Assembly (NCBI RefSeq): GCF_014773265.1
Contig: NZ_JACWMY010000021.1
Span: 1 to 64,000, forward strand
Length of the DNA: 64,000 nt
DNA from: Mucilaginibacter pankratovii
GTDB taxonomy: Bacteria > Bacteroidota > Bacteroidia > Sphingobacteriales > Sphingobacteriaceae
Reading direction: 5' to 3'
Below, piece by piece: positions 1 to 8,281 of this stretch (its first letter is position 1; each line of letters opens with the position of its first letter). Below the pieces are notes generated by a model. That model was not told the origin of the DNA. It saw only the letters and a list, made by a program, of their open reading frames with translations, and made no database searches. The position numbers and the translations under genes were made by a program.

Positions 1-143
1 AATATCTTAGTCCTGACCAAGTCGCCTGGCTTAGTACCACACGAATCTGCAAGGGTCAACAATCGCTGCCGTTGTTTTTCGGTTACCCTGAAAGTGATCT
101 TTAAAGACCGCTTTTCTGATGGAGAAACTTTTGGCCTTGCCAT
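1..143 (-). CDS. Mobilization-type ribbon-helix-helix protein, partial (5' end)
   Basis: Forty-seven codons are visible from an ATG at 143, reading leftward and leaving the window. The peptide begins MARPKVSPSEKRSLKITF and continues with a basic, strand-then-helix pattern (RVTEKQRQRLLTLADSCG). This resembles the N-terminus of MobC/relaxosome accessory proteins and other ribbon-helix-helix DNA binders in Bacteroidota mobile elements. Such proteins bind oriT and help the relaxase. The gene is too short here for a firm family assignment. Its position beside AT-rich accessory DNA and hairpins at 327-378 supports a mobile-element origin. The downstream partner (a MobA relaxase would be expected) lies outside the window. 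Confidence 0.55.
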   Translation of the reverse strand, partial: MARPKVSPSEKRSLKITFRVTEKQRQRLLTLADSCGTKPGDLVRTKI

Positions 144-465
144 AAGTACTCAAAAAAATGTTTGATGGAATTGCTCAAGGCAATGAGCAATTTAAAACCC
201 CGCAAGGGCCGCAGGGCAACCCCGCGTTTATTGGCTGTGAAAACGGCCCGGCAACTATGCCATACTCAAAGGTATTTATTTGCTGCTCCCTGTCCAAATT
301 TTTATGCAGAACAAAGTGAAAGCATACCGGGTACGGGTGTCCCGGCAAGCGTTTTGGTCCGACCAAAACATGGCTTGCTTTAATTGAGCCATTAGGTTTA
401 TTTTTGAAGTAAAGTCGCAGAATTTTTTTCGTATCAGTATTTCACACCTCTGCCAATCCGTCCTT
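144..465. other. Intergenic region, possible oriT
   Basis: No credible gene is seen in this 320-base stretch. It lies immediately upstream of the mobilization-type gene, where Bacteroidota mobilizable elements often place oriT. It contains a GC-rich imperfect repeat around 199-227, a 5-bp-arm hairpin (CCGGG/CCCGG, 328-346) and a stronger near-palindrome at 345-378. The oriT role is inferred from position and structure only. Confidence 0.35.
345..378. repeat. Near-palindrome upstream of the mobilization gene
   Basis: The core GTTTTGGTC-C-GACCAAAAC (351-369) is a perfect inverted repeat around one central base. It is flanked by a second pair, GCAAGC (345-350) and GCTTGC (373-378). A strong cruciform or hairpin is possible. 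It could be an oriT inverted repeat or a terminator. No T-run follows on either strand, which slightly favours a DNA-processing or protein-binding role. Confidence 0.6.
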
Positions 466-1236
466 TCAAAGCAAATAATTAATTATGTTTAGACGTGCTC
501 TCTTACGATTTTTATCTGATTGAAAACGTGTGATAACTAATTTTGTGAAATCTGTATCCGTTATTGGTTTGCCTTGAGTTGTCTTTACTATTGGATGAGA
601 ACTACTATTAAAATTCACACGCTTTGCCACCCAATGAATATTATCGTTTGGCAATGCAACTTCAAGTATTAACCCAGGCAAACCACCAAAAGTTTCGGGG
701 CCGCCAGAAACGTGAATTTCATCTGTATAAAAAGCAACAACATAAATGGAATCCATAATTATTGCATTAGCCCGGCGGCATTTAAACCCTGCCACGTCTC
801 TTAATTCGTTAGTAACCTTCCAACGAATTTTCCTTGTATTTTCTATTAGAAACTGCTCGTTAAAAGCATTTTTGCGTGTCCACGTCAACCCTTGTTTAAG
901 GTCCGAATACGTTATATTTATCTGCTCTGATAGGGGGATTTTCCCGAATAGCGTACTGTTATTTAAATTCGGGCTTGTTAAGGGCTCAAACAAACACTCA
1001 TCAGTACTAAATGTCAGCCTACTATTCAAAATTGCAAACTGGGGGTTTTTGTTTACATAATCATCATAAACTTGTTGATTCACATCTTGTGATCCTCCAA
1101 TTGTTTTTTTTAAAATTCCATGGATATTTACTTTTTTCTCGTATTCTACAACACCGGAATGGCCAAGTGCCGATTGTGATCTGGTGACAGCCGGAAAACA
1201 CAAAAACAACAAAAAAATGATTGAAAATATTCTCAT
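466..1236 (-). CDS. GLPGLI family exported protein
   Basis: This is a 256-residue protein with an N-terminal signal peptide (hydrophobic residues 3-17, then TRSQ). The family signature GGLPGLILEV lies in the C-terminal half, preceded by a strand-rich region ending YTDEIHVSGGPETF. GLPGLI proteins (TIGR01200-type) are secreted Bacteroidota proteins of unknown biochemical role, usually next to genes for TonB-type outer-membrane beta-barrels. That is the case here: the outer-membrane protein gene ends only 3 bases upstream, so the two are probably co-transcribed. It is the last gene of the leftward operon that starts at 6447. No catalytic residues are recognisable. Confidence 0.9.
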   Translation of the reverse strand: MRIFSIIFLLFLCFPAVTRSQSALGHSGVVEYEKKVNIHGILKKTIGGSQDVNQQVYDDYVNKNPQFAILNSRLTFSTDECLFEPLTSPNLNNSTLFGKIPLSEQINITYSDLKQGLTWTRKNAFNEQFLIENTRKIRWKVTNELRDVAGFKCRRANAIIMDSIYVVAFYTDEIHVSGGPETFGGLPGLILEVALPNDNIHWVAKRVNFNSSSHPIVKTTQGKPITDTDFTKLVITRFQSDKNRKRARLNIINYLL

Positions 1237-1239
1237 AAT

Positions 1240-4023
1240 TTATTTCTCCTTAACAGATCTGAATTTGGTAAAATCGTAACTAACCGACAATAAAAGATAC
1301 CTTCTGATGCCATTAGTTTCGCTTTGTATTATTGAATTGTCAGATATATTTCGATAAAAATTCACGTATTGATTCAAGATGTCATTTACTAATAATGATG
1401 CTCTCAGTTTATTTGTCGGCAAAAAAGTTTTACTAAACGAAGCATTTAAGATCGCTCGTTTCTGGGAATCAAACCGCGGAGTTTTTGCTAAATAATTATA
1501 TTTAAAATTAGTAGTCAGTTGAAATTTAGCTGGCAGATATATTAAAATCGCCGCATTTGTATTTACTCCCCAAGCATTATTGTTGCCTGGCTGCAAAGAG
1601 AATTGATTGATGTTGTAAATTGGCCCGACGTTAAAGCTTAAGTTGTATTTTTCGACCAAATATTTACTTAACCCTAAGCTGAATTCGTAACTGCCATTTT
1701 TTGATTTACCCAATTCATCGTTTATATAGGAATAATAGACATCCCCTGAAGTGCTTAAATTGAGATTAACTCCAATGTTGTATTTTTTCAACTTTCTGCC
1801 ATAATTTAAATTGATATAGTAATTATGAGAATTATTTTCATTGAGATTAACATAATTTGTTATCGATTTACCAGAAAAATTATCTGTATAAGTTTTCGTA
1901 ATTATATCATTTCCAGTAAAAGCATACGAGCCGTAAATTTCCATACTCTCTTCCGTTATTTCTTTGAAAGAACTAAACGAAGAATTAAAGCTATTTGTAA
2001 AAGAGGGCTTTAAAGTTGGATTACCAATGATTACATTTAATGGATCATTATTAATTTGCACCGGTTGGATTTTTTCGATACTCGGTATTAACGGGGTTCC
2101 TAGATAATTGAATTTAAAAGAGGTTTCTTGGGCGAGTTTAAGTTGAAAATTTGCTTGGGGATAGTAATTCAAAAATGTTCTACTCGTTTGAATGTTCTGT
2201 ATTTTGTCGGATTGATTGAAGTCAATAATTGAAATTTTATTCCCCAAATTCACCAGAACGTTATTTGATGAGAAGTTTAGAATTGCGCCAAATTGATTAA
2301 TGAGTTGCTTAAAGACATAGTCGTTAGTAAAGTCTTTATCTATTAAGTCATAAGTGCCTAAGGCAGATTGATTAAAAGACTTGCGATTTGATTCAGAATT
2401 ATTTGTCCCAAATCCATAGTTTAATGTTAAAGATATTTTTTTCGTTATTGGTTCTGAATAAGCAATATTTGTACTTAACGTCGACTTATATAAATTATTA
2501 GTTTTGTATTGATTTACTTTAACTATGCTATCGGGAGTTGTATTCAAACGATAGTAGTCTATCTCTGAGTTAAGATAGCTTTTAATTGATTCATCGTTTG
2601 AGGAACGAGCTATTGTTAAGGCAAGGGTCCTCCGATTTTTTTTGAATTTTCTCGTCAATAGAGCAGCGAAATTTACTATTTGTTGATCACTATTATTATC
2701 TAATGTTCGTCGTTGAACGTTCAATAAAGAACCGTTTAATATTTGTTGTGAATCATAATTATTAAACGACTTAGCTGATTTGCCTGTTTCATCCAAGGCC
2801 ACCTTTAACGTTGTAGCACCATCAAATTTTATCTGGTATGTCCCATCTAGTTTTTGCCTACTGAGTTCGTTCGAGAATTTTTGAAAAGATGATCCATTTA
2901 TTGCACCAACTGGCAATGTTACCAAAGTGCTGGTATTTGTCGAGCCACTAACATCAAACGACCCAATTTTAAAATTTGCATTAATGGTTTGATTACCATT
3001 GCCCATTTTTTTATCGAAATGTGCTCCACCGTTTATAGCTTCCGGCAAACCGCGGTTATCATACATTCCATTAAATGAATCTAAAACGTTATTATCCCCA
3101 GTTGTGGTTATTAACCCATCTTCCGCAATTTGAACATTACCTAATGCACCAATATTATTGCTATCACCAAATTTTAATCCTGTTTTTCCGTCACTTGCAG
3201 CAGTGACATATGCAGAGTATTTTTCATTCGACTTAAACCTATTATAAATCCCTTGATTGCTGTAAATATCATGAGAGCCTATCCCAACATTCACTTTACC
3301 AAATGTTCCATTTTTCTTATCTTCCTTCAATTTGACGTTTAAAGTCTTTTTTTTTGAGCCATCATCAATACCTGTAAACGTAGCTTGGTCGCTTTTTTTA
3401 TCGTAAAGCTGGATTTTTGACACCATGTCAGCTCTTATGTTCCGCGTTACAAGTGTCGGGTCATCTCCAAAAAATTCCTCGCCGTCAACCAATATCTTAT
3501 TGATCTTTTGTCCATTTGCGCTAATATTCCCGTTTTCATCAATTTGAATTCCAGGCAATTGCTTAAGAAGGTCCTCTACTTTATCATTGGGTTGGATTAC
3601 ATACGCTTTTGCATTGTATTCTGTCGTGTCACCGTTAATTTTTATCGACTTAACTTTACCTTTAATAAGAACTTCATTTAAAAAAGTTGTTTTAAGCAAC
3701 AAGCTAATTTGGCCAACATCCTTTTGCATTGAGTTAGAGTTAAGTTCTAATAATACTATATGGTCAACGTAATTCTTTGCAGTTATCATGAGAAAATACT
3801 GTCCCTGAGGCAAATTGCTGACAGTGAAAGCCCCGAACTTATCTGGATATGAAAAAGCCTGCAATAAAGAGTCTTTAGCACGGAATACGGTAACAGTTGA
3901 ATTTAAAATTGCCTGTTTAATTGCTGTGTCAATAACTCTACCTTTAATTAAACCGTTGTTTTGTCCAAAGCTTGAGATTGCGAAAGAACAAAAAAGCAAA
4001 AAAGAATAAAATATCTTCATCAA
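1240..4023 (-). CDS. TonB-dependent-receptor-like outer-membrane beta-barrel protein
   Basis: This is a 927-residue protein with a signal peptide (residues 1-20). Next comes a carboxypeptidase-regulatory-like beta-sandwich (about 22-110, starting GLIKGRVIDTAIKQAILN). A plug-like region follows at about 115-235, with the motif KILVDGEEFFGDDP typical of this Bacteroidota subgroup. The remaining ~690 residues are rich in alternating polar/hydrophobic strands and form the predicted barrel. It matches the outer-membrane beta-barrel proteins commonly paired with GLPGLI proteins. No SusD partner is present, so glycan uptake is not implied. Transport or processing of the two small cysteine peptides encoded upstream is a possible but unproven role. 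Confidence 0.85.
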   Translation of the reverse strand: MMKIFYSFLLFCSFAISSFGQNNGLIKGRVIDTAIKQAILNSTVTVFRAKDSLLQAFSYPDKFGAFTVSNLPQGQYFLMITAKNYVDHIVLLELNSNSMQKDVGQISLLLKTTFLNEVLIKGKVKSIKINGDTTEYNAKAYVIQPNDKVEDLLKQLPGIQIDENGNISANGQKINKILVDGEEFFGDDPTLVTRNIRADMVSKIQLYDKKSDQATFTGIDDGSKKKTLNVKLKEDKKNGTFGKVNVGIGSHDIYSNQGIYNRFKSNEKYSAYVTAASDGKTGLKFGDSNNIGALGNVQIAEDGLITTTGDNNVLDSFNGMYDNRGLPEAINGGAHFDKKMGNGNQTINANFKIGSFDVSGSTNTSTLVTLPVGAINGSSFQKFSNELSRQKLDGTYQIKFDGATTLKVALDETGKSAKSFNNYDSQQILNGSLLNVQRRTLDNNSDQQIVNFAALLTRKFKKNRRTLALTIARSSNDESIKSYLNSEIDYYRLNTTPDSIVKVNQYKTNNLYKSTLSTNIAYSEPITKKISLTLNYGFGTNNSESNRKSFNQSALGTYDLIDKDFTNDYVFKQLINQFGAILNFSSNNVLVNLGNKISIIDFNQSDKIQNIQTSRTFLNYYPQANFQLKLAQETSFKFNYLGTPLIPSIEKIQPVQINNDPLNVIIGNPTLKPSFTNSFNSSFSSFKEITEESMEIYGSYAFTGNDIITKTYTDNFSGKSITNYVNLNENNSHNYYINLNYGRKLKKYNIGVNLNLSTSGDVYYSYINDELGKSKNGSYEFSLGLSKYLVEKYNLSFNVGPIYNINQFSLQPGNNNAWGVNTNAAILIYLPAKFQLTTNFKYNYLAKTPRFDSQKRAILNASFSKTFLPTNKLRASLLVNDILNQYVNFYRNISDNSIIQSETNGIRRYLLLSVSYDFTKFRSVKEK

Positions 4024-4135
4024 ATCAATCTATGAAAGTAACTGTGAGTAATGAAAGGGGTTGTGTTAAAAGTAAAATTCGAATTGTTAAATCAATCAGC
4101 GGAAATTGCCACATTCTTCTATCTGTATAAACCAA

Positions 4136-4174
4136 TTAAAAAGAGGCTGCCTCGGACTTTTTGAGACAGCCTCT
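4136..4174 (-). terminator. Intrinsic terminator/attenuator after peptide gene 1
   Basis: On the minus strand, arms AGAGGCTGTCTC and GAGGCAGCCTCT (one mismatch) flank a 9-base loop and are followed by TTTTT. It lies between the 78-residue peptide gene and the outer-membrane protein gene. It could lower receptor expression relative to the peptide. Confidence 0.75.
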
Positions 4175-4213
4175 CCTCCAATTAGAAGCTAATATTTAAG
4201 CTGAAAATCAGAT

Positions 4214-4450
4214 TTAGAAGCCACCGGTTTCACTTCCAGGAGGGCAAGACTGCTGAGTAATGCAAGGCCCATCAGTTGCAGGAGTAACGCATCTTGAATA
4301 CATTGTAGTTCCAGTGGATGTTTCTTTATAACATAACGCAGTATCCCAAGTGTACCATTGCACGACATTCGGTTGTGCTTTTTGAGATTTTACGCTGCCA
4401 ATAGCTGTACAGCATATTGCAGCTGTAAGTAAAAAAAGTTTAGTTTTCAT
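4214..4450 (-). CDS. Small secreted four-cysteine peptide 1
   Basis: This is a 78-residue product with a clear signal peptide (MKTKLFLLTAAICCTAIG, then VKSQ). The mature part is about 55 residues with four cysteines spaced C-X13-C-X8-C-X5-C. The 69-residue peptide encoded at 5724-5933 has nearly the same spacing (C-X14-C-X8-C-X5-C) and shares a DGPC motif, so the two are paralogues. Two disulfides are plausible. Size and layout recall DUF6520-like or NVEALA-like small exported Bacteroidota peptides, but I cannot confirm membership. The gene starts 5 bases after the propeller-protein gene and is followed by a terminator hairpin (4136-4174). Function is unknown. Confidence 0.8.
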   Translation of the reverse strand: MKTKLFLLTAAICCTAIGSVKSQKAQPNVVQWYTWDTALCYKETSTGTTMYSRCVTPATDGPCITQQSCPPGSETGGF

Positions 4451-4455
4451 AATGA

Positions 4456-5640
4456 TTAATTTTTAATATATGTTATTTTTATTTGTTTAAATCGGAAATC
4501 TTTTTTTGAAGGATAAGGAACAAAAATCGAGTTATTTACCACAAAGCTCCTTCCCAGAAAATACCATTTATCGTTTAAGTCAATGTTTCCTAAAACCTTG
4601 AACGTTTCATCAAATACAGTTATGAATCTTCTTTTATCCTTGAAATCGGGGAACTGACCGTTTGATTTTTTTGAGTATTTTACTGGTTCTTCGAAAGCTC
4701 TTATATAACCTCCTTTGATTTTTAATATTTTAAAATACCGCACATTTTCAAGGAAATGAACAATTTTTTTGTCGTCATAATGCGCCCATTTACCATCAAT
4801 AGGATTTGCGACTTCACTATATGGTAACTTACTAGAAGGCTTACCACCATGTATCGAAACTTTACCTGTTTTTAAGTCTAAAACATATACATTAGGTTCG
4901 ACTACAAAATTGTACAAAATAGAATTATGCCCATTAATATTAGAAATTGAATATTGTGGATCTATCATAAATCCATAGTACCCATTTTTATATAGCTCGC
5001 TCCATTGAATTGGCAGTCTTTTAAAAGAGCGCCTTAATCGGGTGTCGATTTCTGTAATAAATGAGTAATTAAAATGATTGACGTTGGTTGCCAGTGGATT
5101 AATAGTAGGAACCAACAGCTTTTTTGAGTTTGAATCAAACTCAAAACTTAAAGCTTCGGAAAAATCCATTAAGTAATTTGCTTTAAAGTAATCATCGACG
5201 GCGTTAATCACAAAAGTTTCTTTTAAATTTCCTTTATAATCGTATAATCCTATTTCTGTTCGAGAAAGAACAAATATCGAATCTCTGTTTTGAAGGTATA
5301 AACCTGTAATAAACGGAAGAGTCCCAGAAAGCGATTTAGGAATTAAGCTAAATTTGCTAAATGCTTTTTTATGATCCAATGAATATAAATGTACTTTATG
5401 ATCATATTCGTTATAGCCGGCAAACGTACCGTCCTTATCTACCGAAAATATTTTGTAAGTAAAAACTTTAGGCGTATCGGCATCTATAATAAGTGTTGAC
5501 GTATCGATTTTAAAACCGGAATTTGAATAACCGGTTGGCGTTAATTTAAACGAATTGTTTTCGACATTGCAGCTTACGAAGTAAATTAAAATAAATGCAA
5601 CTAGACCCGCTGGAAGGTTGAACCAGTTTTTGTTTGGCAT
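4456..5640 (-). CDS. Propeller-like lipoprotein (DUF4221/6-bladed type)
   Basis: This is a 394-residue protein with a lipoprotein signal (hydrophobic stretch, then FVSC with Cys24). The rest is a repetitive all-beta sequence. It has recurring motifs such as HLYSLDHKKAF, YVLDLKTGKV and FITVFDETFKVLG, and a C-terminal strand carrying a PYPSKKDF motif. This is the pattern of DUF4221 / 6-bladed beta-propeller lipoproteins, which in Bacteroidota often accompany very small exported peptides. Here it sits exactly between two such peptide genes. Binding the peptides, or a ligand for them, at the outer membrane is an inference. Family assignment is by sequence style, not a profile search. Confidence 0.6.
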   Translation of the reverse strand: MPNKNWFNLPAGLVAFILIYFVSCNVENNSFKLTPTGYSNSGFKIDTSTLIIDADTPKVFTYKIFSVDKDGTFAGYNEYDHKVHLYSLDHKKAFSKFSLIPKSLSGTLPFITGLYLQNRDSIFVLSRTEIGLYDYKGNLKETFVINAVDDYFKANYLMDFSEALSFEFDSNSKKLLVPTINPLATNVNHFNYSFITEIDTRLRRSFKRLPIQWSELYKNGYYGFMIDPQYSISNINGHNSILYNFVVEPNVYVLDLKTGKVSIHGGKPSSKLPYSEVANPIDGKWAHYDDKKIVHFLENVRYFKILKIKGGYIRAFEEPVKYSKKSNGQFPDFKDKRRFITVFDETFKVLGNIDLNDKWYFLGRSFVVNNSIFVPYPSKKDFRFKQIKITYIKN

Positions 5641-5679
5641 ATAATACGATAATGTTTACGGATAAGATTAGGCCAGTAA

Positions 5680-5721
5680 ATAATACTGCATTTCATAAAT
5701 TTTTATGAAATGCAGTATTAT
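5680..5721 (-). terminator. Perfect 20-bp hairpin after peptide gene 2
   Basis: The arms at 5680-5699 and 5702-5721 are exact reverse complements of 20 bases with a 2-base loop. The hairpin begins 2 bases beyond the stop codon of the 69-residue peptide gene. The stem is AT-rich and there is no strong T-run, so an attenuator or mRNA-stabilising hairpin is as likely as a full terminator. Confidence 0.7.
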
Positions 5722-5723
5722 CA

Positions 5724-5933
5724 TTATTCGTACTTACATTCGGTTTGCCTGGTACAAGGCCCGTCCGGGTTTGGATTATTACATTGGCTGCCCCATGTAG
5801 TATTCCCATTTGCATCTGTCTTTGAACACACGCCGGTGTTATACATCTGCTGAGTGAATGTTGTAGCAGGTGTAAATGAACTTAACAACAGCATTCCAAA
5901 AGGAACAAGCAATAAGAAGAATTTTGATTTCAT
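5724..5933 (-). CDS. Small secreted four-cysteine peptide 2
   Basis: This is a 69-residue product with a signal peptide (MKSKFFLLLVPFGMLLLSSF). The mature region is about 45 residues with four cysteines spaced C-X14-C-X8-C-X5-C and a NPDGPC motif shared with the paralogue at 4214-4450. It ends CKYE. The gene lies between the CxC lipoprotein gene (5974-6447) and the propeller-lipoprotein gene and is followed at once by a perfect 20-bp hairpin. Function is unknown. A disulfide-bonded signalling, toxin-like or receptor-ligand peptide is possible. No processing protease or lanthipeptide-type enzyme is nearby. Confidence 0.8.
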   Translation of the reverse strand: MKSKFFLLLVPFGMLLLSSFTPATTFTQQMYNTGVCSKTDANGNTTWGSQCNNPNPDGPCTRQTECKYE

Positions 5934-5973
5934 AATGTTTGATTTAAAGAATTATTGATATATATACTATTAG

Positions 5974-6447
5974 TTAAAGCAATTGTTCCCTAATCTGGCT
6001 AGGTTTAGTGACATGCATATCTGCGAAATAGGTGGGTTTACCGTCATTGTAAACTATTATCCGATCCGTAACGGCTACATATCCACTATTTATCAACAGA
6101 TTATTTTCATCATATATAATGTTGACTTGTCTTTTGGCAGCGGTTGGGGAAATTTCGCGTAAGAACTTGTGTTTTCTGCTGCTTAAAATTACATTAAACT
6201 TGTAATCTTTGTATTCCAAGCTGTTATAAATGGATTTGGACAATTCAATGTCCTCTTTTGTGCAAATGCAATCCTCGTTTTGTAGAATGAGCACAACCGA
6301 TTTTTTCTCCTTTGCTAAATCAAATCCGCTTTCCTTTTTTACAAACGATTCAAGATTTTCCTGATAGTCATAATTAATTGTATTCTGACACGCAGTTCCC
6401 AAAAGGACTAAACAAGTATAGAAAACGAATGATATATAGTTTTTCAT
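5974..6447 (-). CDS. Lipoprotein with CxC motif, possibly thioredoxin-fold
   Basis: This is a 157-residue protein with a lipoprotein signal (LLGTAC, Cys20). A hydrophobic strand (VVLILQNEDC) leads straight into C-I-C (Cys60, Cys62) and then a helix (TKEDIELSKSIYNSL). That layout resembles the active-site strand-turn-helix of thioredoxin-fold proteins, but with CxC rather than CxxC. Later segments (VNIIYDENNLLINSGYV, RIIVYNDGKP) fit the second half of such a fold. It is the first gene of the leftward operon. A role in oxidising or isomerising the four-cysteine peptides encoded downstream is an attractive inference. The thioredoxin assignment is not certain. Confidence 0.5.
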   Translation of the reverse strand: MKNYISFVFYTCLVLLGTACQNTINYDYQENLESFVKKESGFDLAKEKKSVVLILQNEDCICTKEDIELSKSIYNSLEYKDYKFNVILSSRKHKFLREISPTAAKRQVNIIYDENNLLINSGYVAVTDRIIVYNDGKPTYFADMHVTKPSQIREQLL

Positions 6448-6598
6448 GGCTTAGGCGTTGTAACGTAAAATTAAAATATTTCTTTTAGAAAAACAAATTT
6501 TTTAATTTCAATGCAAATTAATTTTAAGATAATATTTATATTAGCAAAACGTTATTGGTACTGTGTCATAATGCTATCACCACGTCCTTAAAAAATAT

Positions 6599-6982
6599 AT
6601 GAAAAAGTTTATTTTAGTAGCAGTTGCAGCAACTTTTTTTACAAGCAGATCATTCTGTAGCGATCTGGCCGTATCAAAATCTACTTTGAATTCAGATACC
6701 ATCACGTTGAAACAGAATGAAAAGTTTAAATATTCAGGAGAAAGCGTTATTACATGTTCAGAAAAAAGTTGTTTGAATAATATTATTGAAACTGTAAATA
6801 AATTTTCACCACAATCTTACTACTTGGTTGAAAAGATTTCAAATTCACAGTGGGTTATCAAAAAAGAGGGTACGATTAGCACAAAATCGGTTCCAAAGTC
6901 TATAACGATTTTGGAAGGAGGTGCACAAATTATGGGTAAAAAGTATGGTGATCGTACACGAGTAGTAATAGTGGTTATCTAA
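6599..6982 (+). CDS. Small exported protein of unknown function
   Basis: This is a 127-residue product with an N-terminal signal peptide (MKKFILVAVAATFFTSRSFCS). The mature part is lysine/serine-rich with two cysteines in VITCSEKSCLNN and an aromatic segment FSPQSYYLVEKISNSQWVIKK. It ends in a hydrophobic tail RTRVVIVVI. No family is recognised. It is transcribed divergently from the CxC-lipoprotein/peptide operon, with about 150 AT-rich bases between, so the two may share regulation. Alternatively it belongs to an unrelated single-gene unit that ends at the terminator at 7061-7085. Confidence 0.6.
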   Translation: MKKFILVAVAATFFTSRSFCSDLAVSKSTLNSDTITLKQNEKFKYSGESVITCSEKSCLNNIIETVNKFSPQSYYLVEKISNSQWVIKKEGTISTKSVPKSITILEGGAQIMGKKYGDRTRVVIVVI

Positions 6983-7444
6983 TTTGAGCATTCATAAATA
7001 ATCATAACCAATAATTTACCGGCGCATAGCAGCAGAGCTCCAAGTACATACATAATTTAAGCAACCTATCTCTGGGTTGCTTTTTGTTTTATAACACTAC
7101 CATGGGGGAGGGCAAATACAATACCTTCGCAAAAAAACAAGACCAGCTAAATCAATGTAAATCCTCAAAATCTTTATAGCTTAGTTTTTTTGCTTCTTTT
7201 TTTACAAGAAAAGAAGTCCGTAGCGCAACACTCAAAACATATTTATGTTAAGTGAAATTACGTATAAATTAAATTGCATGAAATTTTAAGGAATTGCAAA
7301 TCAAAGCATTAGGTAAAATCAGGACGCAGCTAAAATTCTTAAATCTGCGAGAAAGGGGTTCGAAAACATTCCCCTAGGGCTAAGTAATAGATATCCTTTT
7401 GCCTGATTTTTCCTTTTGCCTCGTATTTTCCAAACAGTAAAAAT
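6983..7444. other. Gene-poor stretch
   Basis: No credible gene is seen. It contains one intrinsic terminator (7061-7085) for the upstream rightward gene. The leftward frame at 7339-7596 overlaps the FRG gene and lacks coding character. The rest is AT-rich sequence without a recognised motif. Confidence 0.6.
7061..7085 (+). terminator. Intrinsic terminator
   Basis: Arms GCAACC (7061-7066) and GGTTGC (7075-7080) with an 8-base loop are followed by TTTTTG. It lies about 80 bases after the stop of the small exported protein gene (6599-6982) and is oriented to end its transcript. Confidence 0.7.
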
Positions 7445-8281
7445 CTAGGACCGTGGAATAGCGCCTGCATCAGCGAGGAGGTACGCAATGTCTTCAAAAT
7501 ACTTCGAAACTCTTCCATGACTTGGATCGTCGGATGCCAAATCCCCATAAGCACATCTATATGATAATCTGGCAACCTCTTCGGCGATTTTATCATTTAA
7601 TGCATTATAAATTTCTGGTTTATCATATCTCGACAAATTATCACATGTGTCTTCGAATTCAAAACGGCTTATAACTGAAGTTGGTAGCATTTGGAAGTCA
7701 GTATCATGATCCAAGAAAAGTGATACAGCCTTTTGTACAATAGGGCGTCTCGCTTTAGAATAGCCTGAAGCAGTAATTCGGTATCCGTTATTTTCAAGCT
7801 CTGATTTGTTCAATAAATATATCACTCCTTGTTTCTTTTTAGACGGATTTTCCTTAGCCGCGCCGAAGGTTGCAAAAGCAGCTGCAATTTCAATATCAGT
7901 TGTCAAATCAATAAACGGTGTAGCTAAGTGATAATGTTGCATAAAGCAGTAAATCACCTCGTTTATAGATTGAAATGAGGAATCCTCAACGTGCTTCGCA
8001 CCATCTGTTTCGGATGAAAAAAGGGGCTTACCAAGCCCAATTACTTCCATCATTTGCGCGATTATCAATAACCGTTCCTTGACTGCTTGTGTTTGACTAT
8101 CTGTGAAGCGGTTAGATTTAAAGAACAGGCGATAATGGGACGAATATGTAGTAGGATATAAACTATCTTCACCTCGATATAAACAATTACCTTCTGCGCA
8201 GGAATCAGATGCCTGATAAACATTTGTGAGGCACTCAGCCATCGTAGGTTTTGCATTCATCATATTTATTGTAATGTTCAA
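7445..8281 (-). CDS. FRG-domain protein
   Basis: This is a 278-residue protein. The N-terminal part contains LYRGEDSLYPT (RG at residues 36-37). The centre contains MQHYHLATPFIDLTTD followed by IEIAAAFATFG (about 114-140). These match the FRG pattern (arginine-glycine, then QH-x-TxxIDxT and an AAxFA helix) named for its F/RG motif. FRG domains are widespread in accessory genes, including mobile islands and suspected phage-defence loci. Their biochemistry is poorly known. The gene is a single leftward unit, divergent from the STAND/TPR cluster that starts about 560 bases away. A shared defence role is an inference from proximity. Confidence 0.75.
   Translation of the reverse strand: MNITINMMNAKPTMAECLTNVYQASDSCAEGNCLYRGEDSLYPTTYSSHYRLFFKSNRFTDSQTQAVKERLLIIAQMMEVIGLGKPLFSSETDGAKHVEDSSFQSINEVIYCFMQHYHLATPFIDLTTDIEIAAAFATFGAAKENPSKKKQGVIYLLNKSELENNGYRITASGYSKARRPIVQKAVSLFLDHDTDFQMLPTSVISRFEFEDTCDNLSRYDKPEIYNALNDKIAEEVARLSYRCAYGDLASDDPSHGRVSKYFEDIAYLLADAGAIPRS

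Noticed and set aside
162..383. Rightward open frame of 73 codons near the left edge
   Set aside because: It crosses the palindromes, has proline/arginine-rich low-complexity translation and no family resemblance. The reverse frame is also open by chance.
7339..7596. Leftward 85-codon frame
   Set aside because: It overlaps the FRG gene in another frame and lacks its own spacing or protein features.
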